64,000 bases of DNA, taken from Pedobacter sp. L105. GTDB taxonomy: Bacteria > Bacteroidota > Bacteroidia > Sphingobacteriales > Sphingobacteriaceae. The stretch's first letter is position 1; each line of letters begins with the position of its first letter. Below are positions 52,740 to 62,008 of the stretch, piece after piece. Made by a program: the position numbers and the translations under genes. Location of the stretch: contig NZ_LMUP01000004.1 of the NCBI RefSeq assembly GCF_009765875.1, forward strand, positions 1,217,080 through 1,281,079. Direction: 5' to 3'. Under the pieces are notes generated by a model that saw only the letters and a list, made by a program, of their open reading frames with translations, was not told where the DNA came from and ran no database searches.

Positions 52740-52757
52740 AAGAAAAGGTTGCCTTAA
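52740..52757 (-). repeat. 18-mer leader repeat, copy B
   Basis: TTAAGGCAACCTTTTCTT on the minus strand, identical to copy A at 50443. It lies 41 nt before the ATG of the first gene of the polysaccharide operon, against 42 nt for copy A. The nearly equal spacing suggests function in the leader of the mRNA. Confidence 0.65.
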
Positions 52758-52865
52758 CCAAAGATTTTTATCAGCATTTTTTCTGCAGGACCCTCTATTT
52801 CTTATCACACCTCAACGTCGCAGCTTTTAATATAGCCGATATTTGAGGTATCAAAAAAATTAATT

Positions 52866-53801
52866 ATGGAAAATAGAATATTAGGCATTCACCATATTAC
52901 AGCTATCGCTGGTGATGCAAAACGCAATTTCGATTTTTACACTAAAGTATTGGGACTTAGATTTATAAAAAGAACTGTAAATTTTGATGACCCGGGCACA
53001 TACCATTTTTACTTTGGCGACGAACAAGGCAGTGCCGGTACGATCTTAACTTTCTTCCCATGGGGAAATATACAAAAAGGCAGTAAAGGTGCTGGCATGG
53101 CGACAGAAATAGGTTATGCAGTCCCTAAAGGAAGTTTTGATTTCTGGATGAAACGCTTTGAAACTTATCATGTACCTTATGATCAGCCTGCTGAACGTTT
53201 TGGAGAAAAATATCTCTCCTTCACTGATCCTGATGGCTTAACACTTGAATTATTTGAAGCTAAAGAAACCGATATCAGGAAACCTTACGAGACTGATGAA
53301 GTAAAGGCAGACGTAGCAACTTTGGGATTTTACAATACCACTTTAACCCTGAACAGTATTACTGCTACTGCTAAAATACTTACTGATATATTCGATTATA
53401 AATTGGTAGCCCAGGAAGGCAACCGTTACCGTTACAGTACTGATGCCATTGCCCATGCAAATGTGATCGATTTATTAGAGTTACCTTCAGAAAAAAGAGC
53501 TAATAATGCGGGTGGTACCATACATCATATTGCTTTTAGAGTGGAAAATGATGAAATACAAATGGCTTTCCGGGAGAAAATTGCCAAAATGGGATTAAAT
53601 ATTACACCGCAAATTGACCGTAATTATTTCCATTCTTTATATTTCAGGGAACCAGGAGGTGTATTGTTTGAAATCGCTACAGACAATCCAGGATTTACAG
53701 TTGACGAACCTCTGGAAGAATTGGGTAAAAGCTTAAAACTTCCTGCCCAGTATGAGTCGCAGCGTAAACAGATCGAAGCTCATTTGGTTAAACTTGACTA
53801 A
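52866..53801 (+). CDS. VOC family ring-cleaving dioxygenase-like (MhqO group)
   Basis: The 311-residue protein has two vicinal-oxygen-chelate modules. Metal-ligand positions are seen in ILGIHHITAI at the start, in GTIHHIAFRV and in LFEIATDNPGFT near the end. MhqO-type enzymes, which act on hydroquinones or catechols, have this length and the ending with DNPGFTVDEP. It is a cytoplasmic metal enzyme, possibly for quinone detoxification. It is monocistronic; two hairpins lie between it and the convergent GH92 gene. Confidence 0.85.
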   Translation: MENRILGIHHITAIAGDAKRNFDFYTKVLGLRFIKRTVNFDDPGTYHFYFGDEQGSAGTILTFFPWGNIQKGSKGAGMATEIGYAVPKGSFDFWMKRFETYHVPYDQPAERFGEKYLSFTDPDGLTLELFEAKETDIRKPYETDEVKADVATLGFYNTTLTLNSITATAKILTDIFDYKLVAQEGNRYRYSTDAIAHANVIDLLELPSEKRANNAGGTIHHIAFRVENDEIQMAFREKIAKMGLNITPQIDRNYFHSLYFREPGGVLFEIATDNPGFTVDEPLEELGKSLKLPAQYESQRKQIEAHLVKLD

Positions 53802-53855
53802 ATAGATGACTGATTAGTCTGGAATAGCCGATAAAAGATAAATCTGGCTTCGCTG

Positions 53856-53944
53856 AAAAAAAGCAAGTGCTAAATCATTGCTGAAACCTTTGCCCGCTAC
53901 GCTTGCAAAATTTCGAGGCAATGATTTAGCACTTGCTTTTTTTT
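53856..53944. repeat. Conserved-loop/variable-arm hairpin element 1
   Basis: GCAAGTGCTAAATCATTGC (53863-53881) and GCAATGATTTAGCACTTGC (53918-53936) are perfect inverted repeats, extended outward by seven A (53856-53862) against eight T (53937-53944), giving about 26 bp. The 36-nt loop (53882-53917) is, on the minus strand, 33 of 36 identical to the loop of element 2, while the arms share nothing with it. It also works as a plausible intrinsic terminator for the VOC gene on the + strand. Confidence 0.85.
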
Positions 53945-54035
53945 GGAGGTTATCCATTGCATAGTGCTTATAGCAGGTTGGCCTTGATGATGTTAATCGC
54001 ATGGTGGGGTTAGAATAATCCCAAGGAAACCCTGT

Positions 54036-54125
54036 AAAAAAATCGGTATGTTATATTTCGGCCTAGAAATTTTGCAAGCGCAGCGAGCAAAGGTTTCAGC
54101 CGAAATATAACATACCGATTTTTTT
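54036..54125. repeat. Conserved-loop/variable-arm hairpin element 2
   Basis: TCGGTATGTTATATTTCGGC (54043-54062) and GCCGAAATATAACATACCGA (54099-54118) are perfect inverted repeats, flanked by seven A (54036-54042) and seven T (54119-54125), giving 27 bp. The 36-nt loop (54063-54098) contains GAAATTTTGCAAGCG and GCAAAGGTTTCA, which can themselves pair partly. Read on the minus strand it would terminate the GH92 transcript. Confidence 0.85.
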
Positions 54126-54144
54126 ATAGAATAGGGATGACCTT

Positions 54145-56400
54145 TTACCTTAGGGCATCAGACTTAGGACGATCTTCCATTTTAACTCCCCAGGTAGCTG
54201 AAGGCTGGTCACCCATAAACAAGGTGAGTTTCCCTCCCGCTATGATATCTGTATGTTTTAAATAGGAAAAAGGATAAGTTTTTCCATTTAACTCTGCCCG
54301 CTGGATATAAATATTTGTCTTGCTGTTCCCTTCAGCTTTAATTTCAAAGGTTTTTGTTGCTGAAACATGAATTACGGCATCATCCACCTGAGGGGAACCG
54401 ATGACATAATTTCCATTTGCAGGGTTAACAGGATAAAATCCCATGGCAGAGAACACATACCAGGATGACATTTGGCCTAGGTCTTCATTACCGCACAACC
54501 CATCAGGTTTAGAAGTATACAATGAATCTGTAATACTTCGAATTACGCGGGCTGTTTTCCATGGCTGACCAGCATAGGCATATAAATAGGGCGTATGGTG
54601 ATCGGGCTCATTACCCTGTGCATACTGACCAACCAGGCCACTGATATCAGGTGAACTGCCTGCCTCTTTTACTGCTTTCATCGTAAACAAAGAATCCAGC
54701 TTTTTGGTAAATCCGGCCTCGCCGCCAAATAACTGAATTAAGCCTTCAGGATCCTGCGGAACCAGCCAGGTATATTGCCAGCCATTTCCTTCTGTATAAT
54801 CATCCTTACGGTGTACAGAAGCGATGGGATCAAAAGGTGTACGGAAACTACCGTCTGCTAATTTACCGCGCATGAATTGCACCCTTGGGTCAAAGTAGTT
54901 ACTATACAACTCAGCTCTTTTACTAAAGTAAGCGTAATCGTCCATTTTATGCATCGCTTTAGCCATCTGGGCAATACAATAATCATCAATAGCGTATTCC
55001 AGACCTTTAGCTACGGCTTCACCTACTTTATCAGCAGGAATATATTTCAATTGCTGAATATACTCTATACCGTCTGTTTGCTGCATGGCAGATTTCTTTA
55101 TCGCTTCATAAGCAAGAGCTGTATCATAATTTCTGAAGCCTTTTAAATAGGCATCTACAATAATTGGTACAGCGTGGTAGCCAATCATGGTATTTGTTTC
55201 ATTACCCATTAAATGCCATACCGGCAAAAGTCCCTGTTGTTTGTAAATAGCCAGAAACGTATTGACAATATCAGATACCTTATCAGGATGCAGGATCGTA
55301 TACAAGGGATGGAAAGCACGATAGGTATCCCACAAAGAAAAGGTTGTATAGTTATTGAATCCTGGCTGATGGTATACTTTTTTATCGGTTCCCAGGTAAT
55401 CGCCATTGGCATCATTATAGATTGATGGGGCAATCATGGTGTGGTACATCGCGGTGTAAAAAACTTTTTTTACATCGTCACTGCCTTTGATCTGAATTTT
55501 TGATAATTCTTTATTCCATTTGGAAGTGGACTGTGCTACGATCTCATCGAAACTCCAGCCAGGTGCTTCCGCTGTGATATTAGCAAGGGCATTTTCATAA
55601 CTTACCGGTGAAATACCAACTTTCAGCTGCAGCACATTTTTATTAATCGATTTAAAATTCAGCACAGCTTTCATCCTTACGGCTTTTCCGGCAACACCTG
55701 GTACTACAACAGTACTGTCATAAAGCACCAGATGATCAATGGGTTGCGATAATTTAATGGCAAAATACAAACGCTGATCCTTTGCCCAGCCGGCAGAATA
55801 ACGGTAGCCCACCAAAGTTGTTGGATCTACTTGTTTGATATAGGTATCTACCGGTCTGTCCCAGCCTATGCCATCACCCAGATCAAGCATCACATGAGGC
55901 TTATCTTGGTTTGGCGCAAAAGTGTAACGATGAAACCCCACCCTTTCAGTAGCTGTAAGTTCTGCTTTGATATGGTACTTATCCAATACCACACTGTAAT
56001 ATCCGGCTTTCGTTACTTCATGGTCATGAGAAAAAGTAGACAGGTATCCATTCTCTGTATCTTCTTTTGTCCCTTTATTTAGGTGTAAGGTACCGGTAGC
56101 CGGCATAATTAAAACATCGTTTAAATCTCCTATACCTGTTCCGCTCAGATGGGTATGGGTAAACCCAACGATGGTATTACTGGAATAATGATAACCGCTG
56201 CACCAGTCCCAGCCTTCAAAAACATTGATTGGCCCAAGCTGTACGGCACCGAAGGGTACATTGGCGCCTACAAATACGTGTCCGTGACCGGAAGAACCTA
56301 TAATGGGATCAACATATTGAGTTAAATTTGTTTGTGCGACTGACGCCGTACTGAAAATGACACCGCAAATAAGGGTCAGGTAAGCTGTTTTCCTGCTCAT
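54145..56400 (-). CDS. GH92 family alpha-mannosidase
   Basis: The 751-residue enzyme has a signal peptide (MSRKTAYLTLICGVIFSTASVAQ) and the GH92 layout: an N-terminal beta-sandwich with YVDPIIGSSGHGHVFVGANVPFGAVQLGP, an (alpha/alpha)6 catalytic barrel with TFSLWDTYRAFHPLY and GNEPDHHTPYLYAYAG, and the C-terminal NEDLGQMSSWYVFSAMGFYPV block. GH92 enzymes are calcium-dependent exo-alpha-mannosidases, mostly 1,2-specific, acting on N-glycans or mannans. It follows the second susD on the same strand, so the locus takes up and trims mannosides. It is exported to the periplasm or surface. Confidence 0.93.
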   Translation of the reverse strand: MSRKTAYLTLICGVIFSTASVAQTNLTQYVDPIIGSSGHGHVFVGANVPFGAVQLGPINVFEGWDWCSGYHYSSNTIVGFTHTHLSGTGIGDLNDVLIMPATGTLHLNKGTKEDTENGYLSTFSHDHEVTKAGYYSVVLDKYHIKAELTATERVGFHRYTFAPNQDKPHVMLDLGDGIGWDRPVDTYIKQVDPTTLVGYRYSAGWAKDQRLYFAIKLSQPIDHLVLYDSTVVVPGVAGKAVRMKAVLNFKSINKNVLQLKVGISPVSYENALANITAEAPGWSFDEIVAQSTSKWNKELSKIQIKGSDDVKKVFYTAMYHTMIAPSIYNDANGDYLGTDKKVYHQPGFNNYTTFSLWDTYRAFHPLYTILHPDKVSDIVNTFLAIYKQQGLLPVWHLMGNETNTMIGYHAVPIIVDAYLKGFRNYDTALAYEAIKKSAMQQTDGIEYIQQLKYIPADKVGEAVAKGLEYAIDDYCIAQMAKAMHKMDDYAYFSKRAELYSNYFDPRVQFMRGKLADGSFRTPFDPIASVHRKDDYTEGNGWQYTWLVPQDPEGLIQLFGGEAGFTKKLDSLFTMKAVKEAGSSPDISGLVGQYAQGNEPDHHTPYLYAYAGQPWKTARVIRSITDSLYTSKPDGLCGNEDLGQMSSWYVFSAMGFYPVNPANGNYVIGSPQVDDAVIHVSATKTFEIKAEGNSKTNIYIQRAELNGKTYPFSYLKHTDIIAGGKLTLFMGDQPSATWGVKMEDRPKSDALR

Positions 56401-56422
56401 TAAAATTTGTTATAAAATAAAA

Positions 56423-56465
56423 ATACAAGATTCTTTCGTCTCTAAAGAACGAAAAAATCTTGTAT
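56423..56465 (-). terminator. Hairpin between susD (2) and the GH92 gene
   Basis: ATACAAGATT-C-TTTCGT (56423-56439) pairs with ACGAAA-A-AATCTTGTAT (56449-56465), 16 of 17 positions, around a 9-nt loop. On the minus strand it lies just after the susD stop and 22 nt before the GH92 start. It may attenuate the enzyme gene or protect the 3' end of susCD mRNA. Confidence 0.65.
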
Positions 56466-56484
56466 AAGATGTATTTAGGTTAAA

Positions 56485-58098
56485 TTAGAAATTGCTTTTG
56501 GCGATGTCCCACCATACGCGGGTACCACCATTGTCTTTTCCTCCAAGTAACTGAACAGCCTTTGATACTTCACCACCGTTGGTGTTATATTCATTTGATG
56601 GATAAGCCAGCCTACGGATCTGAGTCTGTGTATCAATAGCACCATTACTGGTGTTAACCACAACAGGGAACAGCTTTGGATAACCTGTACGGCGAAATTC
56701 AGTCCAGGCTTCCTGTCCTTCAGGAAATACAGCTAACCATTTTTGTGTAAGAATACGTTCCAGCATTTGCTCCTGACTTGCGCCAGCATCCCATTTAATG
56801 GTGATCGTAGACACTGCCGGAGAATTATTAGCTGAATTTTTTGGATCTACATACGCTGCCTGTGTGCTGGTAGCATCATTCAGGTAAGCAGTTCCGTCAA
56901 CTCCCCACTGCTGCATAGAGGTTTGTACACCTGTTTCATAATCACTTTTGGCATCACCAGAATTTGCCCATCCTCTTAAACTGGCTTCTGCTTTTAAGAA
57001 CCATACTTCAGCAGCAGTCATGATCTGCTCAGGAGGTGTAGCCAGTAAAAAGGTTTTGCTGATGTTGATATTTGCATAAGTGATATAATCAGTTTTAGCT
57101 TTAATTGCAGAACCGATACGGATACCGATATACTGACCTGGGAAAAGAGCATCTGTAGCAGGTGAAGCATAAGATGGCAACCTTGGATCATTATAACCAG
57201 TCATATAGGTAGCAATAGCTGCATTTAAGCGACAATCGCCATAATCGTTGGACAACAGGTAATAATCATTTTCAGAACCCGGAGCAACAGCGATAGCCGC
57301 ATCATCAGAAACAGTAGTCAGCACACCGCCATTAGCCGGGTTCAGTGCTTTTTCTCCCTGAATTTTTGCAGTGGCAGGATCTGCCTTTACAATATGCATC
57401 GCCAAACGTAAACGCAATGAATTGGCAAACTTGATCCATTTGGTATAATCACCAGCATAGATCCTGTCATAAGTGCTATAAGGCATTTTACCAGGATTCG
57501 CTGCTACATAACTTTGCAGGCTGGTTACTGCTGTATCCAGCTCGGCAAAAAATTGTGTATACACAGCTTGCTGACTGTCGTAGGGAGTTGTTGTTAAAGA
57601 TTTACCTACCTGACTGTAGGGGATAGGGCCAAATTTATCAGTAACGCGGTGCATTGCTTCAACTTTTGTGATCAGTCCTACTGCCCAAAGATCAGGAGCA
57701 GTTTTTTTCAAACCAGATGCTGCAATTCTGATCAGGGGTCCCATTACAAGGGTATAAGCATCATTAAAACCATTTTTATCCCAGTCATCAACCAATCCGT
57801 AGTTTAAATCATAAGCAGCTTTAAATGGAGTTGGCGACATCATATATCCAGCGAAGCCATCAGCACTTAAATTTTGCGCGGTTTGATAATCATGGAAAAT
57901 AGCGGATTGTAAAGGCGGGAATAAAGTAGGAATAGATACCTGAGAAAGTGGAATCCCGGTACCATCGGTATTATTCTTCTCAAAGTTTTTGGTACAGCCT
58001 GCTACTGTAAGTAACAGGACGGCACATATAACAGCCGTATAACCACGACCACTTTTAGTCAGGCTTTTGCTGTTTATTAATTTATGATTTGTATTCAT
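56485..58098 (-). CDS. SusD-like nutrient-binding lipoprotein (SusD-like_2 group)
   Basis: From ATG 58098 (MNTNHKLINSKS) the protein has 537 residues, with a lipoprotein signal (YTAVICAVLLLTVAGCTK). It belongs to the second SusD group, recognised by the N-terminal LFPPLQSAIFHDYQTAQNLS and DKFGPIPYSQVG stretches and the late AVFPEGQEAWTEFRRTGYP motif. It captures the ligand for the SusC encoded upstream. A longer reading up to 58191 runs into the susC coding region and is rejected. The gap to susC is 22 nt. Confidence 0.9.
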   Translation of the reverse strand: MNTNHKLINSKSLTKSGRGYTAVICAVLLLTVAGCTKNFEKNNTDGTGIPLSQVSIPTLFPPLQSAIFHDYQTAQNLSADGFAGYMMSPTPFKAAYDLNYGLVDDWDKNGFNDAYTLVMGPLIRIAASGLKKTAPDLWAVGLITKVEAMHRVTDKFGPIPYSQVGKSLTTTPYDSQQAVYTQFFAELDTAVTSLQSYVAANPGKMPYSTYDRIYAGDYTKWIKFANSLRLRLAMHIVKADPATAKIQGEKALNPANGGVLTTVSDDAAIAVAPGSENDYYLLSNDYGDCRLNAAIATYMTGYNDPRLPSYASPATDALFPGQYIGIRIGSAIKAKTDYITYANINISKTFLLATPPEQIMTAAEVWFLKAEASLRGWANSGDAKSDYETGVQTSMQQWGVDGTAYLNDATSTQAAYVDPKNSANNSPAVSTITIKWDAGASQEQMLERILTQKWLAVFPEGQEAWTEFRRTGYPKLFPVVVNTSNGAIDTQTQIRRLAYPSNEYNTNGGEVSKAVQLLGGKDNGGTRVWWDIAKSNF

Positions 58099-58120
58099 GT
58101 GTTTGAAAATTAATAAGGTA

Positions 58121-61100
58121 TTAGAAAGTGACGTTAAGGTTAAGGCCATAAGAGCGTGTAGAAGGCTGATTAAATACATCCACACCAGCAAGTCCGTTTC
58201 CTGATGACATCGTTAACTCAGGATCGTAAGGAGCTTTTTTATAGAAATAGATCAGGTTACGTCCTGTAGCAGATACCCTGAAGCTTTTAACCGCACTGTT
58301 TTTGACAGGGAAAGTATAACCTAAGGAAGCTTCACGCAAACGTACTACAGTTGCACTATAGATATATTGACCAGAAACACCAGCTCTACCACCAACGGCA
58401 GTATACCATGTTTGAGCATTAACGGAGCTCACTGGATTTCCGTTAACATCTACACCATTGACACTTACGCCTCCCGCATTACGTGCAGCACCTGTTTCTT
58501 CTGAAACACCATATTGATCCATCATTGATTGCGTGATAGACATTACCTGTCCGCCAAATTTACCGTCAACAAGGAAGCTCAGGGTGAAATTGTTATACGT
58601 GAAACTATTGCCCCAGCCCAATTGGAATTTAGGATTTGGATTTCCTACATAATTAAATCCTGGATTGGTTAGAGGCGCACCATTTGAACCAATAATCACA
58701 CGGCCCTGAGCATCATGCTGCAGGGTTACTCCGTAAATATCTCCAAACGAACCACCTTTGCTGATGATTGACTCAAAAGAGTTATTTCCACTTGGAGTTA
58801 AGATGAACTGATCGATATTGTCTTTAGAGTCTACGTCAATTACAGTGTTTTTATTTCTTGAACTGTTTAAATTGGTATTCCATGAGAATTTAGAAGTTTT
58901 AATGATTTCATATCCCAGTGACAATTCAAATCCTGTATTCTGAACGTTACCGGCATTTACATAACCCAGAGAAGAGCCTGTAGCTACAGACGGAGTAACC
59001 TGAATGAACTGATTATAGGTATTTGACTTGTAAACTGTAGCACTAAGGCTCAGCTTATTCTGGAAGAACCTAAAATCGGCACCACCTTCCCAGGTTTTTG
59101 TACGCTCTGGTTTCAATGTGGGAAATGCAGCTACGGTATTCAAAATCACCGAACCACTTGCATCTGTATAGTTTACCGGGTTGGTTACATACTGAGGAAC
59201 AGTATTACCTACTTCAGCATAACTACCGCGAAGTTTAGCATAAGAGATAACGTCTGGTAATTTTAAAGCCTGGTTTAACAGTACAGAAAGCCCAACTGAT
59301 GGATAAAAGTAAGAATCTGTAGGGGTAAAGGCCAGGTTAGATGACCAGTCTCTTCTTCCTGTAACAGCAAGGAAAGCCCAGTCTTTGTAAGCCAGATTCA
59401 CATTTCCAAAAATCGACTCTACTATATTATCATTTCTTGGAATTGTTGTAGCATTACTTACTGCAGAATTTAGCAGGGTATTTTGGGCAATGAATAAATT
59501 AGGCGTATTCAAACCCAATCCTGAACCCAGGTTAGTACCTGTGGTAACTATACTTTTATAACTTGTACCCACTATTCCGTCTAACTTGAAATCACCTTTC
59601 ATTGGCACAGTCACTGTAGCAAGAAAATCGCCATATCTTTGTTCTACGGTTTGGTTGTTCAAAATAAATGAACCGTTTGCTTTAGACAGAACAGAGTTGG
59701 TACCTGAGTATAAGTCCTGCTCATAACTATCCTGACTGCGGTCTAAATTGCCCCTCGCCTGAATGTTAAACCAGCTGGTAAAATCATATTTTATACTACC
59801 GTTTAATAATATACGGTTACGGTTGGCAAAATTTAGATTCCTATTGGTGATCCACCATGGATTTTGTTGCACATCCTGATTGATAAACCAGTTTTGTCTG
59901 GCATAACCTGTCTGGTCTGCTAATTCATACTGGTTTTTATAAGGTGAGATGTTGTTTCCTCTTGGGAAAAGGTATAATCCGGTAAGCGGGTTAAAATAAA
60001 GCCCTAAACCAGGTGTATTGTCTATTTTCTGCGCAATATAGTTTACGTTTCCGTCCACTGTTAATTTATTATTCAGAAACTTTGCAGTTTCACGCATGTT
60101 GAAGTTATTCCTTTCCAGTTTGTTACCCGGCTCTATTCCAGTGGCACTGGTATTGGCATAAGAAACATAAGTCTGGGCAACATCATTACCTCCTGATAAA
60201 TTAATCGAATTGGTAAAGTTATAACCTGTCTGATAGAAGGAATTTAAGTTGTCCTGAGCAGGGCCTGTAATTTTAGCGCCCCAGCTATCCTGTGCACCTG
60301 CAGAGGTTTGTCCGTAGTCATTTTGGAATTTCGGTTTGTAGGAAACATTGTCTGCCTGAACAGAAGAAGAAAAGTTAATCGTAGTTTTTCCTGCCTTACC
60401 TTTTTTTGTGGTGATCACGATCACACCATTGGCAGCATCACTACCATACAATGCAGAAGCAGAAGCTCCTTTTAGTACGGTCATGCTTTCAATGTCGTCC
60501 GGATTTAAGTTAGAGATACCATCACCGCCATCTACGTTGGTACTTCCACCGTAAGTGCTGTTTGGCTGACCATTACTGTTAGACCCGTTAGAAATAGGTA
60601 TACCGTCAATTACGTACAATGGCTGGTTATTACCTGAGAACGATCTGTTCCCACGCAAAATTACTTTTGCAGAACCACCCACACCTGATGCACTTGGCGA
60701 GATGGTTACACCGGCAACTTTTCCATTCAGTGAATTCATCAGGTTATCTGTTTTCACCGTGGTCAGGTCTTTATTGGAAACCTGGTCAGTGGAATAAGTC
60801 AGTGACTTTTCAGACCGCTTTATACCCAATGCAGTTACCACTACTGTATTCAGATTTTGCTCAGTTGATTTCATTACTACTTCAATCATAGACTGACTGC
60901 CTACAGTAACTTCTTTTTGCTGATAGCCTATATAAGAGAAAACAAGAATATCTCCTGCTTTTGCAGCAATACCAAACTGACCGGTCATGTTAGTTTGCGT
61001 AACAAGTTTAGTACCTTTTACCTGAACCGATACCCCTGGAAGGGTAGTGCCGGTAGAGTCTTTTACTGTTCCTTTGATCGCATCCTGGGCAAATAGTTGT

Positions 61101-61204
61101 TTCGCCGGGGATGTATTGGAAACGGGATGGTCTGTTTTTGCCGCCCCAAACAGATGTGCAGAGGCATAAAGCAATAAACATGTCAATTGTAATGTTTTTT
61201 TCAT
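58121..61204 (-). CDS. SusC/RagA TonB-dependent receptor without STN domain
   Basis: The 1027-residue outer-membrane transporter has a signal peptide (MKKTLQLTCLLLYASAHLFGAAK), a carboxypeptidase-regulatory-like repeat (IKGTVKDSTGTTLPGVSVQV), a plug with PLYVVIDGIP-type LYVIDGIPISN and LYGSDAANGVIVITTKKG, and a barrel ending in phenylalanine (GLNLNVTF). No STN domain is present, unlike the receptor at 4395, so direct signalling through a FecR partner by that route is not expected. It is divergent from the ECF sigma gene at 61375. With SusD and GH92 it forms a mannoside-uptake unit. Confidence 0.94.
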   Translation of the reverse strand: MKKTLQLTCLLLYASAHLFGAAKTDHPVSNTSPAKQLFAQDAIKGTVKDSTGTTLPGVSVQVKGTKLVTQTNMTGQFGIAAKAGDILVFSYIGYQQKEVTVGSQSMIEVVMKSTEQNLNTVVVTALGIKRSEKSLTYSTDQVSNKDLTTVKTDNLMNSLNGKVAGVTISPSASGVGGSAKVILRGNRSFSGNNQPLYVIDGIPISNGSNSNGQPNSTYGGSTNVDGGDGISNLNPDDIESMTVLKGASASALYGSDAANGVIVITTKKGKAGKTTINFSSSVQADNVSYKPKFQNDYGQTSAGAQDSWGAKITGPAQDNLNSFYQTGYNFTNSINLSGGNDVAQTYVSYANTSATGIEPGNKLERNNFNMRETAKFLNNKLTVDGNVNYIAQKIDNTPGLGLYFNPLTGLYLFPRGNNISPYKNQYELADQTGYARQNWFINQDVQQNPWWITNRNLNFANRNRILLNGSIKYDFTSWFNIQARGNLDRSQDSYEQDLYSGTNSVLSKANGSFILNNQTVEQRYGDFLATVTVPMKGDFKLDGIVGTSYKSIVTTGTNLGSGLGLNTPNLFIAQNTLLNSAVSNATTIPRNDNIVESIFGNVNLAYKDWAFLAVTGRRDWSSNLAFTPTDSYFYPSVGLSVLLNQALKLPDVISYAKLRGSYAEVGNTVPQYVTNPVNYTDASGSVILNTVAAFPTLKPERTKTWEGGADFRFFQNKLSLSATVYKSNTYNQFIQVTPSVATGSSLGYVNAGNVQNTGFELSLGYEIIKTSKFSWNTNLNSSRNKNTVIDVDSKDNIDQFILTPSGNNSFESIISKGGSFGDIYGVTLQHDAQGRVIIGSNGAPLTNPGFNYVGNPNPKFQLGWGNSFTYNNFTLSFLVDGKFGGQVMSITQSMMDQYGVSEETGAARNAGGVSVNGVDVNGNPVSSVNAQTWYTAVGGRAGVSGQYIYSATVVRLREASLGYTFPVKNSAVKSFRVSATGRNLIYFYKKAPYDPELTMSSGNGLAGVDVFNQPSTRSYGLNLNVTF

Positions 61205-61374
61205 ATTGGTGTTGACTGTTAAATATTATATTTTGGTTATTCAAGGAAGAGACCCCTTTCAGGCGGAAATTGCCTACATGAAAAAAAAATATTTTTACAG
61301 CGACAAACAAAACTTGAAAAACACTTATTATTATCCTTTAATTTGCACACCCATTTATATAAACAAACATATTT

Positions 61375-61962
61375 TTGAAAACATCGAAATCTGATTTATC
61401 ATCCCTCTGGACTAACGTGTGTTTAGACGACGACATTAAAGCTTTCGAAGTTTTATATAGCTTGCTGCTAAATCGTCTTATCAAGTTCTGTACGTACTAT
61501 ATTGGGCAAAAAGAAGTAGCAGAAGAGATCGTTTCTGATGTCTTTGTCCGTTGCTGGGAGAACAGGAAAAACGCAACGATTATTCTGAACTTAGAAACTT
61601 ATTTGTTCATCGCTGTCAGAAATCAATCCTTAAAGCATATCAAAAAAAACGCAAACGTGCGCTTAGTAGAAATCGAGTCTTCTCCGGGGATTCATTTCAT
61701 CGACGGTAACGATCCTGAAAAACAGTTAAACAATAAAGAACTACATTATAAATTAGACCAGGCAATTGAAATACTTCCTACGCAGGCCAGGTTGATCTTC
61801 AGATTGATCAAAGAAAACGGGATGAAGTACAAAGAAGTAGCTGAAATTCTGGAAATTTCACCACGTACTGTTCAGACACAGTTATTCAGGTCAATAGCCA
61901 AGCTGAGGATTATTCTTAAGGGTTATTATGGCATCCAATTGAAAAAAATACAGGAACAGTAA
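61375..61962 (+). CDS. ECF RNA polymerase sigma factor, non-ATG start
   Basis: The 195-residue protein has sigma region 2 (DDIKAFEVLYSLLLNRLIKFC, EVAEEIVSDVFVRCWENR) and region 4 (MKYKEVAEILEISPRTVQTQLFR). There is no ATG in the first 140 codons, so it must start at TTG 61375 or at GTG 61417 (which would give MCLDDDIKAF). A TTG start gives the more usual N-terminal length. It is divergent from the susC-susD-GH92 operon, which it likely controls, and is followed by a miniature anti-sigma protein. Confidence 0.88.
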   Translation: MKTSKSDLSSLWTNVCLDDDIKAFEVLYSLLLNRLIKFCTYYIGQKEVAEEIVSDVFVRCWENRKNATIILNLETYLFIAVRNQSLKHIKKNANVRLVEIESSPGIHFIDGNDPEKQLNNKELHYKLDQAIEILPTQARLIFRLIKENGMKYKEVAEILEISPRTVQTQLFRSIAKLRIILKGYYGIQLKKIQEQ

Positions 61963-62008
61963 TAATTTTGTTGCAATCGCTTGTCATTATTGCAAATATT
62001 AATCATAT

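Noticed and set aside
53856..54125. CRISPR array or insertion sequence with terminal inverted repeats
   Set aside because: Only two units in opposite orientation, no spacers, no transposase and arms that differ between the units.
58099..58191. N-terminal extension of the second SusD
   Set aside because: It reads through the 3' end of susC in another frame and places the lipoprotein signal far from the N-terminus.
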